From NCBI GenBank assembly GCA_019316985.1, contig CP079215.1, positions 3,224,001 to 3,288,000 of the forward strand: 64,000 nucleotides of DNA. The letters run 5' to 3'. The notes under the pieces were generated by a model. That model did not search any database, was not told where the DNA came from, and saw only the letters and a program-made list of their open reading frames with translations. Below, one piece after another: positions 10,558 to 20,729 of this stretch; position 1 is the stretch's first letter; each line of letters starts with the position of its first letter. The stretch comes from Paraniabella defluvii. GTDB taxonomy: Bacteria; Bacteroidota; Bacteroidia; Chitinophagales; Chitinophagaceae. Both the position numbers and the translations under genes were made by a program.

Positions 10558-11008
10558 AGTAAATACGTTTAACCAGCCATACTATGGCCATTATAGAATT
10601 CATAAAGTTTGTCAAAAAGTGGCATTTTTAAAGATTTTGTGACAGCTAAACAAGATATCTATGTAACCAGCATATTTCACGGTACAAATACGTATTTGAC
10701 ACTTAGCTGGCAGCTATTCCAAAACTAGGCTGTCCTTTTTCCGTAAGTACTAAACAGCTAGTTATATACTTACAAAAAACGAGTGCACGATACCTCCAGT
10801 ATTAAAGTAATGTGATTGCAATAGCGCCATTCCACGGGTCATATAACGGAGCATTATTTACACAACCACGTGCCAATTTAAAAGATACAGATACGTAGTT
10901 TTTTCCGCCCGTTATCAAAAAACTTTCTCAAATACAGTTGATACCAATATTTTTAACTTATCAGAAGTAAAAGGCAAGTAAAGTAATTACTAATAAACTA
11001 CTATTATT
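10558..11008. other. Intergenic region between divergent genes
   Basis: This 450-base AT-rich stretch lies between the divergently transcribed VOC gene and the DUF2975 gene. No open frame with coding character, RNA gene or strong hairpin was seen. It must carry the promoters for both neighbours. Confidence 0.5.
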
Positions 11009-11527
11009 ATGAATAGATTTTCATTACAAATTTCATTGATGCTCAAAATTATGGCATGGTTTGTATTTCTATATTTTGTACTTAAAGCAATGCAACTTAT
11101 TATAGCATTTGCAGGCGGGATGGCAAATCTACAGGTAGGGCTGCGAATTTATAATGATCCGTCATTCTTTAGCCTTCGTTCAGACAGCTTTTTACATTAT
11201 ACTGTCATGGGCTTATTACTTGTATTCATTTCACTATTCAAAGTGCATGTATGGCATCTTGTTATCCGTTCCTTATACAGAATTGATTTTAAAAATCCAT
11301 TAAAATTGGAAATGTCCAGATCGTTGGAAAAAATTTCTTTTATCTTTTTTATAATTTGGATGCTGGCAATAACAATTAATACATACAGCAACTGGTTGAG
11401 CGAACAGTTCGGGCATATGTTATCAAACAGAACTTCCTTGGAAGAATACATGATCCTGGCTGGATTGATATATATCATTTCTCAACTCATCAAGCAACAT
11501 AACAGAATCGGAACGGCACAGGCTTGA
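11009..11527 (+). CDS. DUF2975 family membrane protein
   Basis: This 172-residue intact protein has four membrane segments (MLKIMAWFVFLYFVLKAMQL; YTVMGLLLVFISLF; IFFIIWMLAITINTY; MILAGLIYIISQLI). It closes with the sequence type seen at the end of DUF2975 proteins. Its role is unknown. DUF2975 genes are usually followed by a small YozG-type HTH regulator; none is present in the 270 bases downstream, so either the partner is lost or this is a lone member. The 273 bases to the next gene contain an imperfect hairpin (AGCAGATATA with TGTATCTGCT, about 11575-11635) and an A run, but no gene. Confidence 0.65.
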   Translation: MNRFSLQISLMLKIMAWFVFLYFVLKAMQLIIAFAGGMANLQVGLRIYNDPSFFSLRSDSFLHYTVMGLLLVFISLFKVHVWHLVIRSLYRIDFKNPLKLEMSRSLEKISFIFFIIWMLAITINTYSNWLSEQFGHMLSNRTSLEEYMILAGLIYIISQLIKQHNRIGTAQA

Positions 11528-11800
11528 AATCGTATTGATTCATCTCTAAAATACTGTAGGCCCCAAAAAAAAAAAGCAGATATATTACTTCGATCTGGAG
11601 GGCAGATATATTTTTAATTTTGCTGTATCTGCTCGACATACTATGAAAAATCGTTGCCCTGGATTCAAGCCGTCTTAAGCATCGCTCACCACCGAGGAAT
11701 ATCTTCCTGGCAGCCAGTGTGTCTGTCTATCTATATATTTATTTTACCAGAATAAACCTCCTGGTATGTTTAAACAAACAGCAGTAAAAAAACAGGCATT

Positions 11801-12959
11801 ATGGAATTACTGAAACTCTTTCCAATTCTGTTCATCTTTCAACTAACAGCGGCACAGAACAAACAAAATGCGCTCGATAACGACAACAATACTTTCAAGA
11901 GCACGATTGTTACAATAACACTGGATGACGGTGCTAGAATGAAAGCAAGACTGTGCTATCCTTCTTCTGGCGTCATTAAGCAGGTAGTTATATATGTTCA
12001 CGGTACAGGGCCGGGCAATTATCTCGACCGACGTAAGATAGGTGATGTTGAGTTGAATTACTTTGATCTCTTTGCAAAAGAATTTGTTGGTCGCGGTGTA
12101 GCTTTTGTGAGTTACAATAAAAGAGGGTGCGATACCTCTGCGATACCGCCCTACTATAACAAGCTGGATAGCGTTGCATACCACAAATGCCTTCCGGGTC
12201 AGGAAACCAAAGACTTGGGATCGCTTATCCGTTATTTGAAAAAGGAACGCCGCCTGGCCGGGTGCAAGGTTATTTTGCTAGGCTGGAGTGAAGGTACAAT
12301 CATCGCAGCTATGGCTGCTGAAGCTTTCAAAAATGACATAACCACTCTTTACCTGGCTGGGTATGCCAATGACAACATGCTTGATATCATTGATTGGCAA
12401 TTTTCAGGAGAGTCTTCAATGATCAACACCTTAAAGTATTTTGATGCAGATAGCAACCGCCTGATTTCAAGAAAAGAATATGAATCTAAAGAACGGCGTC
12501 CGACTTATATGCGTGAAAGTATCTTCGGAAATGCTGACTTTGCTCAATTGGACATTAATAAGGATAGCTTAATCGACAAAGAGGATTTCAGATTAATCAA
12601 TGAGTCAAAATATAAGATGTTACTCCAAGCCGTTGAAAAAAATGATGATCGCTGGATCTGGAATAATTACTTTCAGGTAACCAGCCACTGGATTAAAGAA
12701 CATTCAGCACTGGAGGCAAATAAATCCCGTTTATTAAGATTGGAGCTTCCTATTTTAATTTTTCAGGGAGGAGATGATGCCAATACTCCAGCATCTGGAG
12801 TAAGAGACATTCAGCAGAGATTTAGGCTGAATAATAAAGCTAACCTGAAATGCTTCATTTTCAGCGGTCATAATCACGACCTGAATTATCAGCAATGGGT
12901 TTTACAGGAAAAAAATATCTGAGGGTCTAAGCCAACTTTTCAACAGCCTGGATAACTAA
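11801..12959 (+). CDS. Secreted alpha/beta hydrolase with two EF-hand-like loops in its cap region
   Basis: This protein of about 385 residues has an N-terminal signal (LLKLFPILFIFQLTAAQ) and an alpha/beta-hydrolase core: oxyanion strand VVIYVHGTGPGNYLDR, nucleophile elbow GWSEG and a late His in SGHNHDLNY. Between the nucleophile and the acid-bearing strand (LPILIFQGGDDANTP) lies an insert with two EF-hand-type loops, DADSNRLISRKE and DINKDSLIDKED. These suggest calcium binding. The displayed frame stops at 12922, but removing one A from the run before it extends the protein naturally to ISEGLSQLFNSLDN at 12959. An esterase or peptidase activity is likely; the substrate is unknown. No operon partner is evident. 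Confidence 0.8.
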
Positions 12960-13063
12960 GATTAGCAGAAAGTATTAATGTCGTGCAAATGTCGTTATAA
13001 TGTCACCTCTATGAAAACTAATTCCAAAATTAGAATCAGACCTTTACAGTAATAATTAAAATT

Positions 13064-13599
13064 ATGAAAACCGGAGAACTTATCAAATCCATGAGAGTTA
13101 AAAAGGGTTGACGCAGGATGAACTGGCGGAGAGAACGGGGATTACCGTGAGAACTATCCAGCGTATCGAACAAGGGAAAGTAAATCCTCGCAGCTACTCC
13201 ATTAAAGTAATCGCAACAGCCTTAAACGTAGAATGTGGGGATCTTGTCGATTCTTCCTACAGCGATAATTTAGAGTACTCCAACGGAAAACGCTTATGGC
13301 TCCCACTTGTGCATTTAAGCGGACTGTTTCTGCTTTTAATACCAACAATGATCATATGGGCTTACAAACGTGATGAAATTTACGGCATGAAAGAAGCAGG
13401 AGCCGAGGTGATTAATTTTCAGTTAACAATGCTTGCTGTACTAATTCCATCGGGCTTGCTAGCTTTTACTATGATAACCATCCCTGTTTGCATTTTTATT
13501 GGCGTATTCAGCACTGTTGTCGTCATTATTAATACCATACTCGCAATTGCTGAAAGCCCTTATCGGTATCCCTTAACCTACCATTTTATTAAGCCATGA
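13064..13599 (+). CDS. XRE family HTH regulator with C-terminal DUF4870-like membrane domain (one frameshift)
   Basis: The protein starts at ATG 13064 with MKTGELIKSMRVKKG, then after a missing T continues LTQDELAERTGITVRTIQRI, a clear XRE helix-turn-helix. It ends the DNA-binding domain with IEQGKVNPRSYSIKVIATAL. The C-terminal half has three hydrophobic segments (PLVHLSGLFLLLIPTMIIWA, LTMLAVLIPSGLLAFTMI, CIFIGVFSTVVVIINTIL), which fits a DUF4870-type membrane domain. Membrane-tethered HTH proteins of this kind are common in Bacteroidota. Its stop overlaps the start of the next gene by four bases (ATGA), so the two are translationally coupled and probably functionally linked. Confidence 0.75.
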
Positions 13600-14219
13600 G
13601 AATTCTTATAATAAGCCTTTGCACATTATCCTTTTTAACCACTGCTGCGCAACACATAACCACTTACCCGGATATTAATGACAAGAGTAAGTGGAAGGTA
13701 TATAATCGAAAAATTAATGTGGATACTGTTATCCACCTAAGTTCTAATCAGGGAGATGGGGTTGTATGGTTTAAAGATTTAATCTTTAAAGACGGTGAAA
13801 TTGAACTGGATATTAAAGGGAAAGACATACAGGGAAAGAGTTTTGTCGGGATCGCCTTTCATGGGCAGAACGACACCAGCTATGAAGCGGTTTATTTCAG
13901 GCCATTCAATTTTAAAAGTACTGACAAGAATAACCATTCCATTCAGTATATATCCCATCCTGAAAATCCGTGGTTTAAGCTAAGGGAGCAATTTCCGGGT
14001 TTATATGAAAGCAAGATAATTCCTGCGCCGAATCCAGATCAATGGTTTCATGTCAAGATCATTATTACTCCCTGTCAAATACAAGTATCCGTCAATAAAT
14101 CAAATAATTACTCCTTTATAATTGAAAAATTACTTCCTAAATCAGCGGGACTTGTAGGTCTTTGGGTGGGAAATGGTTCTGATGGTACATTTAGAAATTT
14201 GAAAATAGTTCAATACTAA
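13596..14219 (+). CDS. Secreted LamG/DUF1080-like jelly-roll protein
   Basis: This 207-residue intact protein has a signal peptide (MRILIISLCTLSFLTTAAQ). The mature domain is beta-rich with DGEIELDIKGKDIQGKSFVG, YEAVYFRPFNF, QWFHVKIIITPCQIQVSVNK and SAGLVGLWVGNGSDGTFRNL. This layout matches the concanavalin-A-like jelly roll seen in DUF1080 and LamG proteins. These bind or cleave glycans; no catalytic residues can be assigned here. It is coupled to the membrane-anchored XRE regulator through an ATGA overlap. Confidence 0.7.
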   Translation: MRILIISLCTLSFLTTAAQHITTYPDINDKSKWKVYNRKINVDTVIHLSSNQGDGVVWFKDLIFKDGEIELDIKGKDIQGKSFVGIAFHGQNDTSYEAVYFRPFNFKSTDKNNHSIQYISHPENPWFKLREQFPGLYESKIIPAPNPDQWFHVKIIITPCQIQVSVNKSNNYSFIIEKLLPKSAGLVGLWVGNGSDGTFRNLKIVQY

Positions 14220-14375
14220 AGCTATTGGGTCTGCGACATTAATCAACAGTTGGCATACCGCACGAGTATTTTCTGGAGCTTTTATTGCGGACTGTCAAAA
14301 AACTTTTAAATACTGATCGTCTCGCTAACTTAGATTTCTTCACAGATTTACAGTAAACATAATCAGAGACAGACG

Positions 14376-15122
14376 ATGACAAACTATCTTGAAAAGATCA
14401 TTATCGATATCGAGCTTCAGTCGATTGAAGGTATAAAGGAATGTTTTGAAAACGGCATATCCCCTGATGCAGAGTTTAAGGACCGACCGCTGATTTATGA
14501 GGTAATCTCGGGCTATCCACGCGGGGAGGGATTCAAAAAATCCATAAAAGCTTTTGTAGATTACGGAGTCACCTTTGATGACAAAGTACTGCTTGCGGTT
14601 CTACTTGATGATCCTCAAATGCTTAAATCACTTTTGGCAGAGGATGACCATTTGGTAAATAAAAGATACTCGCTTGACTGCGCTTTTACACAAATGCTGG
14701 AGGTCACATTATTGCATATATGCGCCGAATACAATCATCTGGCCTGTGCAAAGATCTTAGTGCAACACGGTCTTAATGTGAATGCCCAAGCAGGCACAGA
14801 TGAACATGGCTTTGGCGGACAAACTGCAATTTTTCACACCGTAAATCAAAATGGAAATAAGTGTATAGATGTGTTGAACTTTTTAGTGTCTCAAAGCGCT
14901 GATCTGGGCATTACTGTTAAAGGAATTATTTGGGGAAAGAGCTATGAATGGGAAACCTTTATACCCGCAGTCAATCCTATTAGCTATGCTATGATGGGGC
15001 TGTTACCTCAGTTCCAAAGAAAAGAAAAACTAATCTATGAGGTCGTTTCGATTTTACTTGAGGCCGCTCACGGCAAAGGGTACATGCCATCAAATATTCC
15101 TAATAAATATTTGAACAGTTAA
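14376..15122 (+). CDS. Ankyrin-repeat protein
   Basis: This 248-residue intact cytosolic protein is built of degenerate ankyrin repeats. The clearest are VTLLHICAEYNHLACAKILV (then QHGLNVNAQA) and GGQTAIFHTVNQNG. There is no signal peptide. Ankyrin proteins act as protein-binding scaffolds; the partner is unknown. The next gene, a secreted hydrolase, starts five bases after its stop, so the two are likely cotranscribed. It is one of three ankyrin genes in the window. Confidence 0.75.
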   Translation: MTNYLEKIIIDIELQSIEGIKECFENGISPDAEFKDRPLIYEVISGYPRGEGFKKSIKAFVDYGVTFDDKVLLAVLLDDPQMLKSLLAEDDHLVNKRYSLDCAFTQMLEVTLLHICAEYNHLACAKILVQHGLNVNAQAGTDEHGFGGQTAIFHTVNQNGNKCIDVLNFLVSQSADLGITVKGIIWGKSYEWETFIPAVNPISYAMMGLLPQFQRKEKLIYEVVSILLEAAHGKGYMPSNIPNKYLNS

Positions 15123-15127
15123 ATACC

Positions 15128-15858
15128 ATGAAGCATATTTCGTTCGAGATTTCTAAGAAGATCATAAAGAAATTTATCAAGCTTATTGTACTTATGGTCA
15201 TTATGCCTTGGCAAACCCTATATTACTCTTATGCAAAAGATGGAGCGAATAATTTGCCTGGTAATATTGACAGCAATGGAATATATCTCTTTTATCTGCA
15301 CGGGGGTATTGTCCAGGAGCAGGGAGCAAATGCCGTCAGCAAAGATTTTGGACGATATGAATACCATGCCATTCTCGACTCCTTTAAAAGTCAAGGCTTC
15401 CATGTTATCAGCGAGGTACGGCCTCGTGGAACCCAGGAAGTTAGCTATGCAAAAAAAGTCTGCAGACAAATAGATAGCTTGTTAAAGAAAGGAATTTCTC
15501 CAAAAAATGTTATAGTGGTAGGCGCATCCCAGGGTGGTTTTATTACTATAGAAATTGCCCATTTAATGCATAATGACGAAATCGGGTATGTAGTGCTCGG
15601 AGTTTGCAATGAATATAACATCAAGTATTATAAAAATATCAGGAGGCAACTTTGTGGAAATTTCCTTTCTATTTTTGAAAGTTCTGATAATAAAAAAGTT
15701 GCAGAGAACTGCTGGGCGATTCTGATTGCAAAAGTCGTTTTCGTGAGGTAAGTCTTACAATGGGTAACGGACATGGGTTTATCTTCAAACCATACGATGA
15801 ATGGATGAAACCCATTTCAGGGTGGATAAAGGAGACTAGTTTGAATGATGTAGACTAG
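15128..15858 (+). CDS. Alpha/beta hydrolase with N-terminal signal anchor (one frameshift)
   Basis: This protein of about 243 residues has an N-terminal hydrophobic segment (IKLIVLMVIMPWQTLYYSY), oxyanion region YLFYLHGGIVQEQG and nucleophile elbow VVVGASQGGFIT. An A-run indel near 15693 shifts the frame. The adjacent frame supplies SCRELLGDSDCKSRFREVSL and then MGNGHGFIFKPYDEW with the catalytic His. The true end is 15858. The fold indicates an esterase, lipase or peptidase acting in the periplasm or at the membrane. It follows the ankyrin gene by five bases. Confidence 0.75.
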
Positions 15859-15901
15859 ACATTTGTATAACTCGCAATCATCATTTTCTTCGAAACGGAT
15901 C

Positions 15902-16720
15902 TTAGACCGTTTCTAGTGTCAACGGATGAGGCTGCTTGCCATCGATATCAGTAATGTGATAATCCATTGCCAATTGAGCAGCAATGCAGACCTTCCCCGA
16001 TTTTTCGGGTATGCCAGGATCTAGGAACATATTAGCGATCACACGTCCAATGAATTGCGGAGATTCAGAGTTTGTCAGATCAAGGTAGGCTGCAGCTTTC
16101 ATTACCTCCTCTGTTCTTACAAGACCAGGATATAACGAGACAACAGAAATCTTTGTATCTCGAAGCTCCAGTGCCATATCAGATGTTAGTTTGTCAGCCG
16201 CTGCTTTGGAAGCACCATAAATAACGTTACCAACATATTTCTTCGCAGCCCAGAAAGAAATATTTACGATGAGTCCAGATTCATCAGATCTCATTAATTC
16301 CAAAGCATACTTGCTGGTTACAAATATTGATCTGACACCAACCTCAAAAATCTTATCCCATCTTTTGATAGACTGATCCCAGAATTTATTAGTCCAGGTG
16401 AACTTGCCATCCTCTACCATGTCTTCGTATCCGCCCCAGGCGCAGTTGACCAATATCCATAGCATACAACCATCAGATTTTATACGCTCAAGAACGGCCT
16501 TTGTTTGGTCGTCGTACCGATGATTACATTGAATTGGTATACATGTACCGCCGGCATTCCTGACAGCCTCTGCGGTTTCGTCTAGCGCCTCCAAGTTCCG
16601 CCCAGTGATATAAACTGTAGAACCATATTCACCAAGGCCTATCGCAATTCCTCTGCCGACTCCTCGGCTAGCGCCGGTGACCAGTGCGGTATATTGATCT
16701 AATTGATTTTTAGTTTTCAT
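15902..16720 (-). CDS. Short-chain dehydrogenase/reductase (SDR)
   Basis: This 272-residue intact classical SDR has the nucleotide-binding TGASRGVGRGIAIGLGEYG, a catalytic Tyr-Lys pair in YGASKAAADKL and a Ser in NISFWAA. The C-terminal part contains SVVSLYPGLVRTEEVMKA. The layout resembles the DHRS1-like subgroup, but the substrate is unknown. It is the last gene of an apparent four-gene run on the minus strand (sensor kinase, LytTR regulator, methyltransferase, SDR), 43 bases after the methyltransferase. It is probably regulated with that two-component system. Confidence 0.85.
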   Translation of the reverse strand: MKTKNQLDQYTALVTGASRGVGRGIAIGLGEYGSTVYITGRNLEALDETAEAVRNAGGTCIPIQCNHRYDDQTKAVLERIKSDGCMLWILVNCAWGGYEDMVEDGKFTWTNKFWDQSIKRWDKIFEVGVRSIFVTSKYALELMRSDESGLIVNISFWAAKKYVGNVIYGASKAAADKLTSDMALELRDTKISVVSLYPGLVRTEEVMKAAAYLDLTNSESPQFIGRVIANMFLDPGIPEKSGKVCIAAQLAMDYHITDIDGKQPHPLTLETV

Positions 16721-16763
16721 GTTGGATTTTAATTACAAAAGATTAGATTTTAAATTTTAATCG

Positions 16764-17585
16764 TCAACGATTTTTAATTCCAATTGTCATCATCTTCGGA
16801 CTCAAAGAAGGATACATTTCAGTCAATTCAGCAGCAGATAGCAAACGTTCTCTTTTCTGTTCGTCCGCCATGTCAGATTCCAGAGTTGGAGATATGCTGG
16901 ACAGACCAACTAATCCCAGCGTTGATAAAACAGTAAAACCTGATTCACGCATTTCTGTATTAATCTCCTGGATTGTATGAAAATAGGCGATATCGAAAGT
17001 TGAAATTTTTGAAGAATCATTTCTACGCACACCGGTTGCCACTTCCGTTGCAACCATGCTGTAATAGTCTTCATTGAATATCATTCCTGAACTCAATGCA
17101 TACTGAAGACCTGCGAGTCTGCCGATTGTAACGGCAAGTAATCTTCCTCCGCTTCTCAATATTCGTTTTGATTCTCTTAAAGCTTTGATTCGGTCCTCTT
17201 TTTCAGTTAAATGATAGAGCGGACCATTTAGTATTACTACGTCTGCACAACAATCATCATAACTTAAATTCCGGGCATCCTGTACGGAGCTGGTTACGAT
17301 GCCCTCCAAACCATAATGCCGTTCATTAAAAATCTGCACATGTTTAGGAACGACGTCAGAATAATGAACCTGGTATCCTGACTCTGCCAACCACCTGGAG
17401 TAATAACCTGTCCCTCCACCGATGTCAAATACTACTGATGTTTTATCGGGGATGCTTTTTAAGATAACACGACGTATATGTTCTTCCTCCAGTTTACCAT
17501 AAGCACTTTTCAGCCTTAGGTCTTCGTTAAATGTTTCATAGTATTTTTCAATATCTTCTTTTTCCATAACTACGGTAATAAACAT
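16764..17585 (-). CDS. Class I SAM-dependent methyltransferase
   Basis: This 273-residue intact protein has SAM motif I VFDIGGGTGYYSRWLAESGY, motif II acid in VHYSDVVPKHVQIF, and ADVVILNGPLYHLTEKEDRI, the usual post-II/IV region. A long C-terminal substrate-recognition part follows. The acceptor is unknown; small-molecule or lipid methylation is most common for this group. Its start overlaps the stop of the LytTR regulator by one base, so it belongs to the same operon. The start could also be at the internal ATG 18 bases later (MEKEDIEKYYETF). Confidence 0.8.
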   Translation of the reverse strand: MFITVVMEKEDIEKYYETFNEDLRLKSAYGKLEEEHIRRVILKSIPDKTSVVFDIGGGTGYYSRWLAESGYQVHYSDVVPKHVQIFNERHYGLEGIVTSSVQDARNLSYDDCCADVVILNGPLYHLTEKEDRIKALRESKRILRSGGRLLAVTIGRLAGLQYALSSGMIFNEDYYSMVATEVATGVRRNDSSKISTFDIAYFHTIQEINTEMRESGFTVLSTLGLVGLSSISPTLESDMADEQKRERLLSAAELTEMYPSLSPKMMTIGIKNR

Positions 17586-18292
17586 TATCTTTTTAAAAGG
17601 CGTTTAACGATCAATTCCATCAACTGTTCCTTGTATTGTCGACTAATAGGGACTTCTTTGTTTTTGAACTTTACAGTATTTCCTTCAACGGCATCTATCA
17701 TCATAAAATTTACAAGGAACGACTGATGTACTTTTACGAAATTATTTGGCAACTGCCCTTCAATACCTTTTAGTGTCAAATAAGCGATGAGTTTTCTATC
17801 TTCAGTATGTATGATAATATAGTTGCCTGCGCTCTCGACAAAAAGAATCTCCTCGAAAGATAATTTCTCAATTTTCTTTTCGCTTCTAACGAATAAAAAC
17901 GGCATATCCAGGCTGCTTTTACTATTGCGAAGTTCAGTATATTCTTTAGCTTTTTGGGTGGCTCTCAAAAAGCGCTTAAATGAGATCGGCTTTAGTAAAT
18001 AATCGATAATATCTAATTCATACCCTTCAAGTGCATATTCGGGATAAGCTGTTGTAATGATCGACAATGGTTTTAATTGCGAGCTTTTCAAAAACTCAAT
18101 TCCATTTTTTTTTGGCATTTCAATGTCCAGGAACATAATATCTGCAGAATTCTTCTTCAGCCAGTTATCAGCTTTCAGCGCATTTTCAAATTCTCCCACC
18201 AGACTGAGAAAATCAATTTCCTCCACGTATTCCCTGATGACTTTTCTTGCCACTGGCTCATCATCGACTATTATACAACTTAAAGTACTCAT
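17585..18292 (-). CDS. LytTR-family response regulator
   Basis: This 235-residue intact protein has an N-terminal receiver (CIIVDDEPVARKVIREYVEE, phospho-acceptor Asp in IMFLDIEMPKKNGIEF, Lys in YLLKPISFKRFL). The C-terminal LytTR DNA-binding domain shows ILFVESAGNYIIIHTEDRKL and FVKVHQSFLVNF. It pairs with the LytS-type kinase gene 11 bases upstream. Targets are usually direct repeats upstream of nearby membrane or exported-protein genes; none was identified here. The methyltransferase gene follows with overlap. Confidence 0.9.
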   Translation of the reverse strand: MSTLSCIIVDDEPVARKVIREYVEEIDFLSLVGEFENALKADNWLKKNSADIMFLDIEMPKKNGIEFLKSSQLKPLSIITTAYPEYALEGYELDIIDYLLKPISFKRFLRATQKAKEYTELRNSKSSLDMPFLFVRSEKKIEKLSFEEILFVESAGNYIIIHTEDRKLIAYLTLKGIEGQLPNNFVKVHQSFLVNFMMIDAVEGNTVKFKNKEVPISRQYKEQLMELIVKRLLKR

Positions 18293-18302
18293 ATCATTAT
18301 TT

Positions 18303-19313
18303 TTAGTTTAACCGCCAAACATTGTCTCTGTTCCCGATAAAAAGTTCATATGCATCTTTATATAGTAGGTCCAACCGCCTTTTAACATTTTCGAGACCGA
18401 TTCCTTTTGCCTCCGCTGGAACATCCTCAAAAGAATTTTCACATTCGAATGTGATGGCCTCAATTTCGCTTGTGATTGAAATCCTAATTACACTATTATC
18501 TTTCTCATCTCTGGAAACGTATTTAAATGCGTTCTCTATAAAAGGCAGGAACAATAGAGGAGCTATTTTTAAGTCATTGTTTCCGATGCTAATATTTAAA
18601 TCAATTTTTAGATTACTATCACTTTTGGCCCTTTGAATAGCGACGTAGTTTTCAATGTATCCTACTTTTTGCTAGCTCAATCTTATCAACATCTGCTTCG
18701 TAAAGGTATAGCGAAGCAGGTCAGAGAATTGAAGTAGCGCGTCCTTGGCTTGTTGATTGTTTTTATCAATAAAGCCGAAAATTGTGTTCAATCCGTTAAA
18801 CAGAAAGTGTGGATTTATCTGAGCTTTTAAATATTTTAGCTCAGTTTCCAGTTGATTTATTTTTACATTTTTCAGCTCCTGTTTGTCATCATGCTGCGCC
18901 TGAGTGATAAATAACATTGATGAAATAACTGCGAACCAAATGGCATATAAAAATGAACTCCAAAGATAAGTCGCATAAGGAAAATAGTCAAGATCATACC
19001 TTTTTACTACATTTTGAGTATCAAAAATGCCCTTTACGGTGGTATACCCTAAAATCAGACAAGTGATCCATATTACGTATTGAAGTGTATTCTTGTTTTT
19101 TCTCAACCGCGACAGAAGCCAGGTGTTTACAGCGATCATCATAACCATAAGGGCAAGGTTGAATAAAAAAACGGGGAAATATGTCTCCCAGTCATCTTTC
19201 CTTTTATACCAGTTTCTTCCTTGAATGAGGAAACCAACATAAGCTATAATAAACAAAAGATGATAAGTATATTTTTTTTTTATTAAAAGGGAAGCGAATT
19301 TATATAGTTTCAT
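18303..19313 (-). CDS. LytS/YehU-type sensor histidine kinase (frameshifted)
   Basis: This kinase of about 335 residues has four membrane segments in the first 160 residues, then the His_kinase domain (PF06580) motif LKAQINPHFLFNGLNTIFGF with the phospho-accepting His. The ATP-binding part PLLFLPFIENAFKYVSRDEK and GIGLENVKRRLDLLY follows. Two small indels near 18675 and 18690 break the frame just after LLRYT; correcting them gives LYEADVDKIELAK and then YIENYVAIQRAKSDSN. It is the partner of the downstream LytTR regulator. A close paralogue is encoded at 38424-39449 without a regulator. Confidence 0.85.
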
Positions 19314-19701
19314 TACAACAAAATTGAGATTATACCGAAATTCTGGTTCTCTAATTTACTCTTTTCATCTTACTCTGCCCCATATCTAACCTTCCAAGTA
19401 AAATCGGAAAAATTCTGTTTAAACCTTATAAGGCCAGGCAGCTAAAGTACCCGCTACTCGCTTTATGATAAAGTTTGTTACATACTCAGTCATTTTTCCT
19501 TGGCAAATCCTCACTTTGATTAGATTTTACTCCTGCCAGTTAAAACGATATACCTTATCAAATTAGAGAACACTTGTTTTTTATTTTCTACTGAAACGAT
19601 TACATGCGAAAAGGAAAGAATTACGGAGTTTTTTATTCAACTTATCACAAAAAAGAAATTAAAATAGAGCATTTCAATATTTTGGTTTCAAAACTTTGCA
19701 A
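19314..19701. other. Intergenic region between divergent transcripts
   Basis: This is an AT-rich stretch of about 390 bases between the divergently transcribed sensor kinase and alpha/beta hydrolase genes. No coding frame or RNA gene was recognised. It presumably holds promoters in both directions; I could not assign them. Confidence 0.45.
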
Positions 19702-20700
19702 ATGAAAGCTCCGAAGCTTCTGACCCTGTTGTTACTTTTTACAGTGAACTATTCTACAGCCCAGACAAACGGTGAAAAGTCTGATAGTATCATTAACAAC
19801 CTGGCACATATTTCCGGCTACCACCCATCCCAGATTAATGCTATACCCCAATATAATATATACGGATCTCGTGGTAAATCGATAATCCTTATTCCCGGCT
19901 GGGGTTCGACGCTTCGGTTTTCAAGGACTTTATTGATGCCAATCGAAAGGATTTTACGATTTATGTAGTAACAATTCCAGGATTTGGTAAAACACAGGCA
20001 CCTGCAATGCCACCAGTCGGCACAAGCTATGGTGAGCATTCATGGAATAAAAGTGCCGAAGAAGGTATTATCAAGCTCATTGAAAGGGAAAACTCATCCG
20101 CCCGGTTATTGTGGGACATTTCGTAACGGGAACTCAAATTGCCACTGAAATTGCAGCCAGATATCCGGAAAAGATTGGTGGCCTTGTCCTCGTTGGTGGG
20201 CCAGCGAAGTTCATTTCGATAGAGGCAGGCAAACCTAAGGACTATGCCCTTGCAGATCTTATCCGTTTCACTGATAGCTACACCGCCCCGGTCATGTTTA
20301 AAGCGATCTCGAAATTGGCTTGGGATGCCGGAAATTATTTACCAATGATTTACTCTATTGACAGTGCAGTTGGTAATTATTTATGGAAAATGTCGGCTGA
20401 TGTCCCGATGCCGGTAATGATTCGCTATCTATGCGAATATATCGCCTCAGATATATCAACAATGTTCAATCAATTGACATGCCCGGTATTGGTATTGAGG
20501 CCAACCTTCAACTCCAGAATTCTGGAAGATCCAATCAACAATTATCTCAAACCACAATTCATTGACAAATGGGATAGTATTAAATCAACAAACAACGCTG
20601 TAAAATTGTCAATATTCCTAATGCTGGAATATTTGTGTGGAAAGATGCTCCGCATAAAACATACTTCGAAATCAGACGATTTTTGGCAAGCATACAGTAA
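19702..20700 (+). CDS. Alpha/beta hydrolase with a non-canonical nucleophile elbow (frameshifted)
   Basis: This secreted protein of about 330 residues has signal LLTLLLLFTVNYSTAQ, oxyanion region IILIPGWG and a late His in DAPHKTYFEIRRFLASIQ, which is the true C-terminus at 20700. Indels near 19905, 20095 and 20605 split it. The position where a GxSxG elbow should stand reads VGHFVTGTQIATEIA, with Phe in place of Ser, followed by KIGGLVLVGGPAKF. If the base calls are right this is either a non-catalytic family member or one that uses another residue. The surrounding fold elements are all present. Confidence 0.7.
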
Positions 20701-20729
20701 CAATATTTTGTGAGAAATCAAATGGTATC

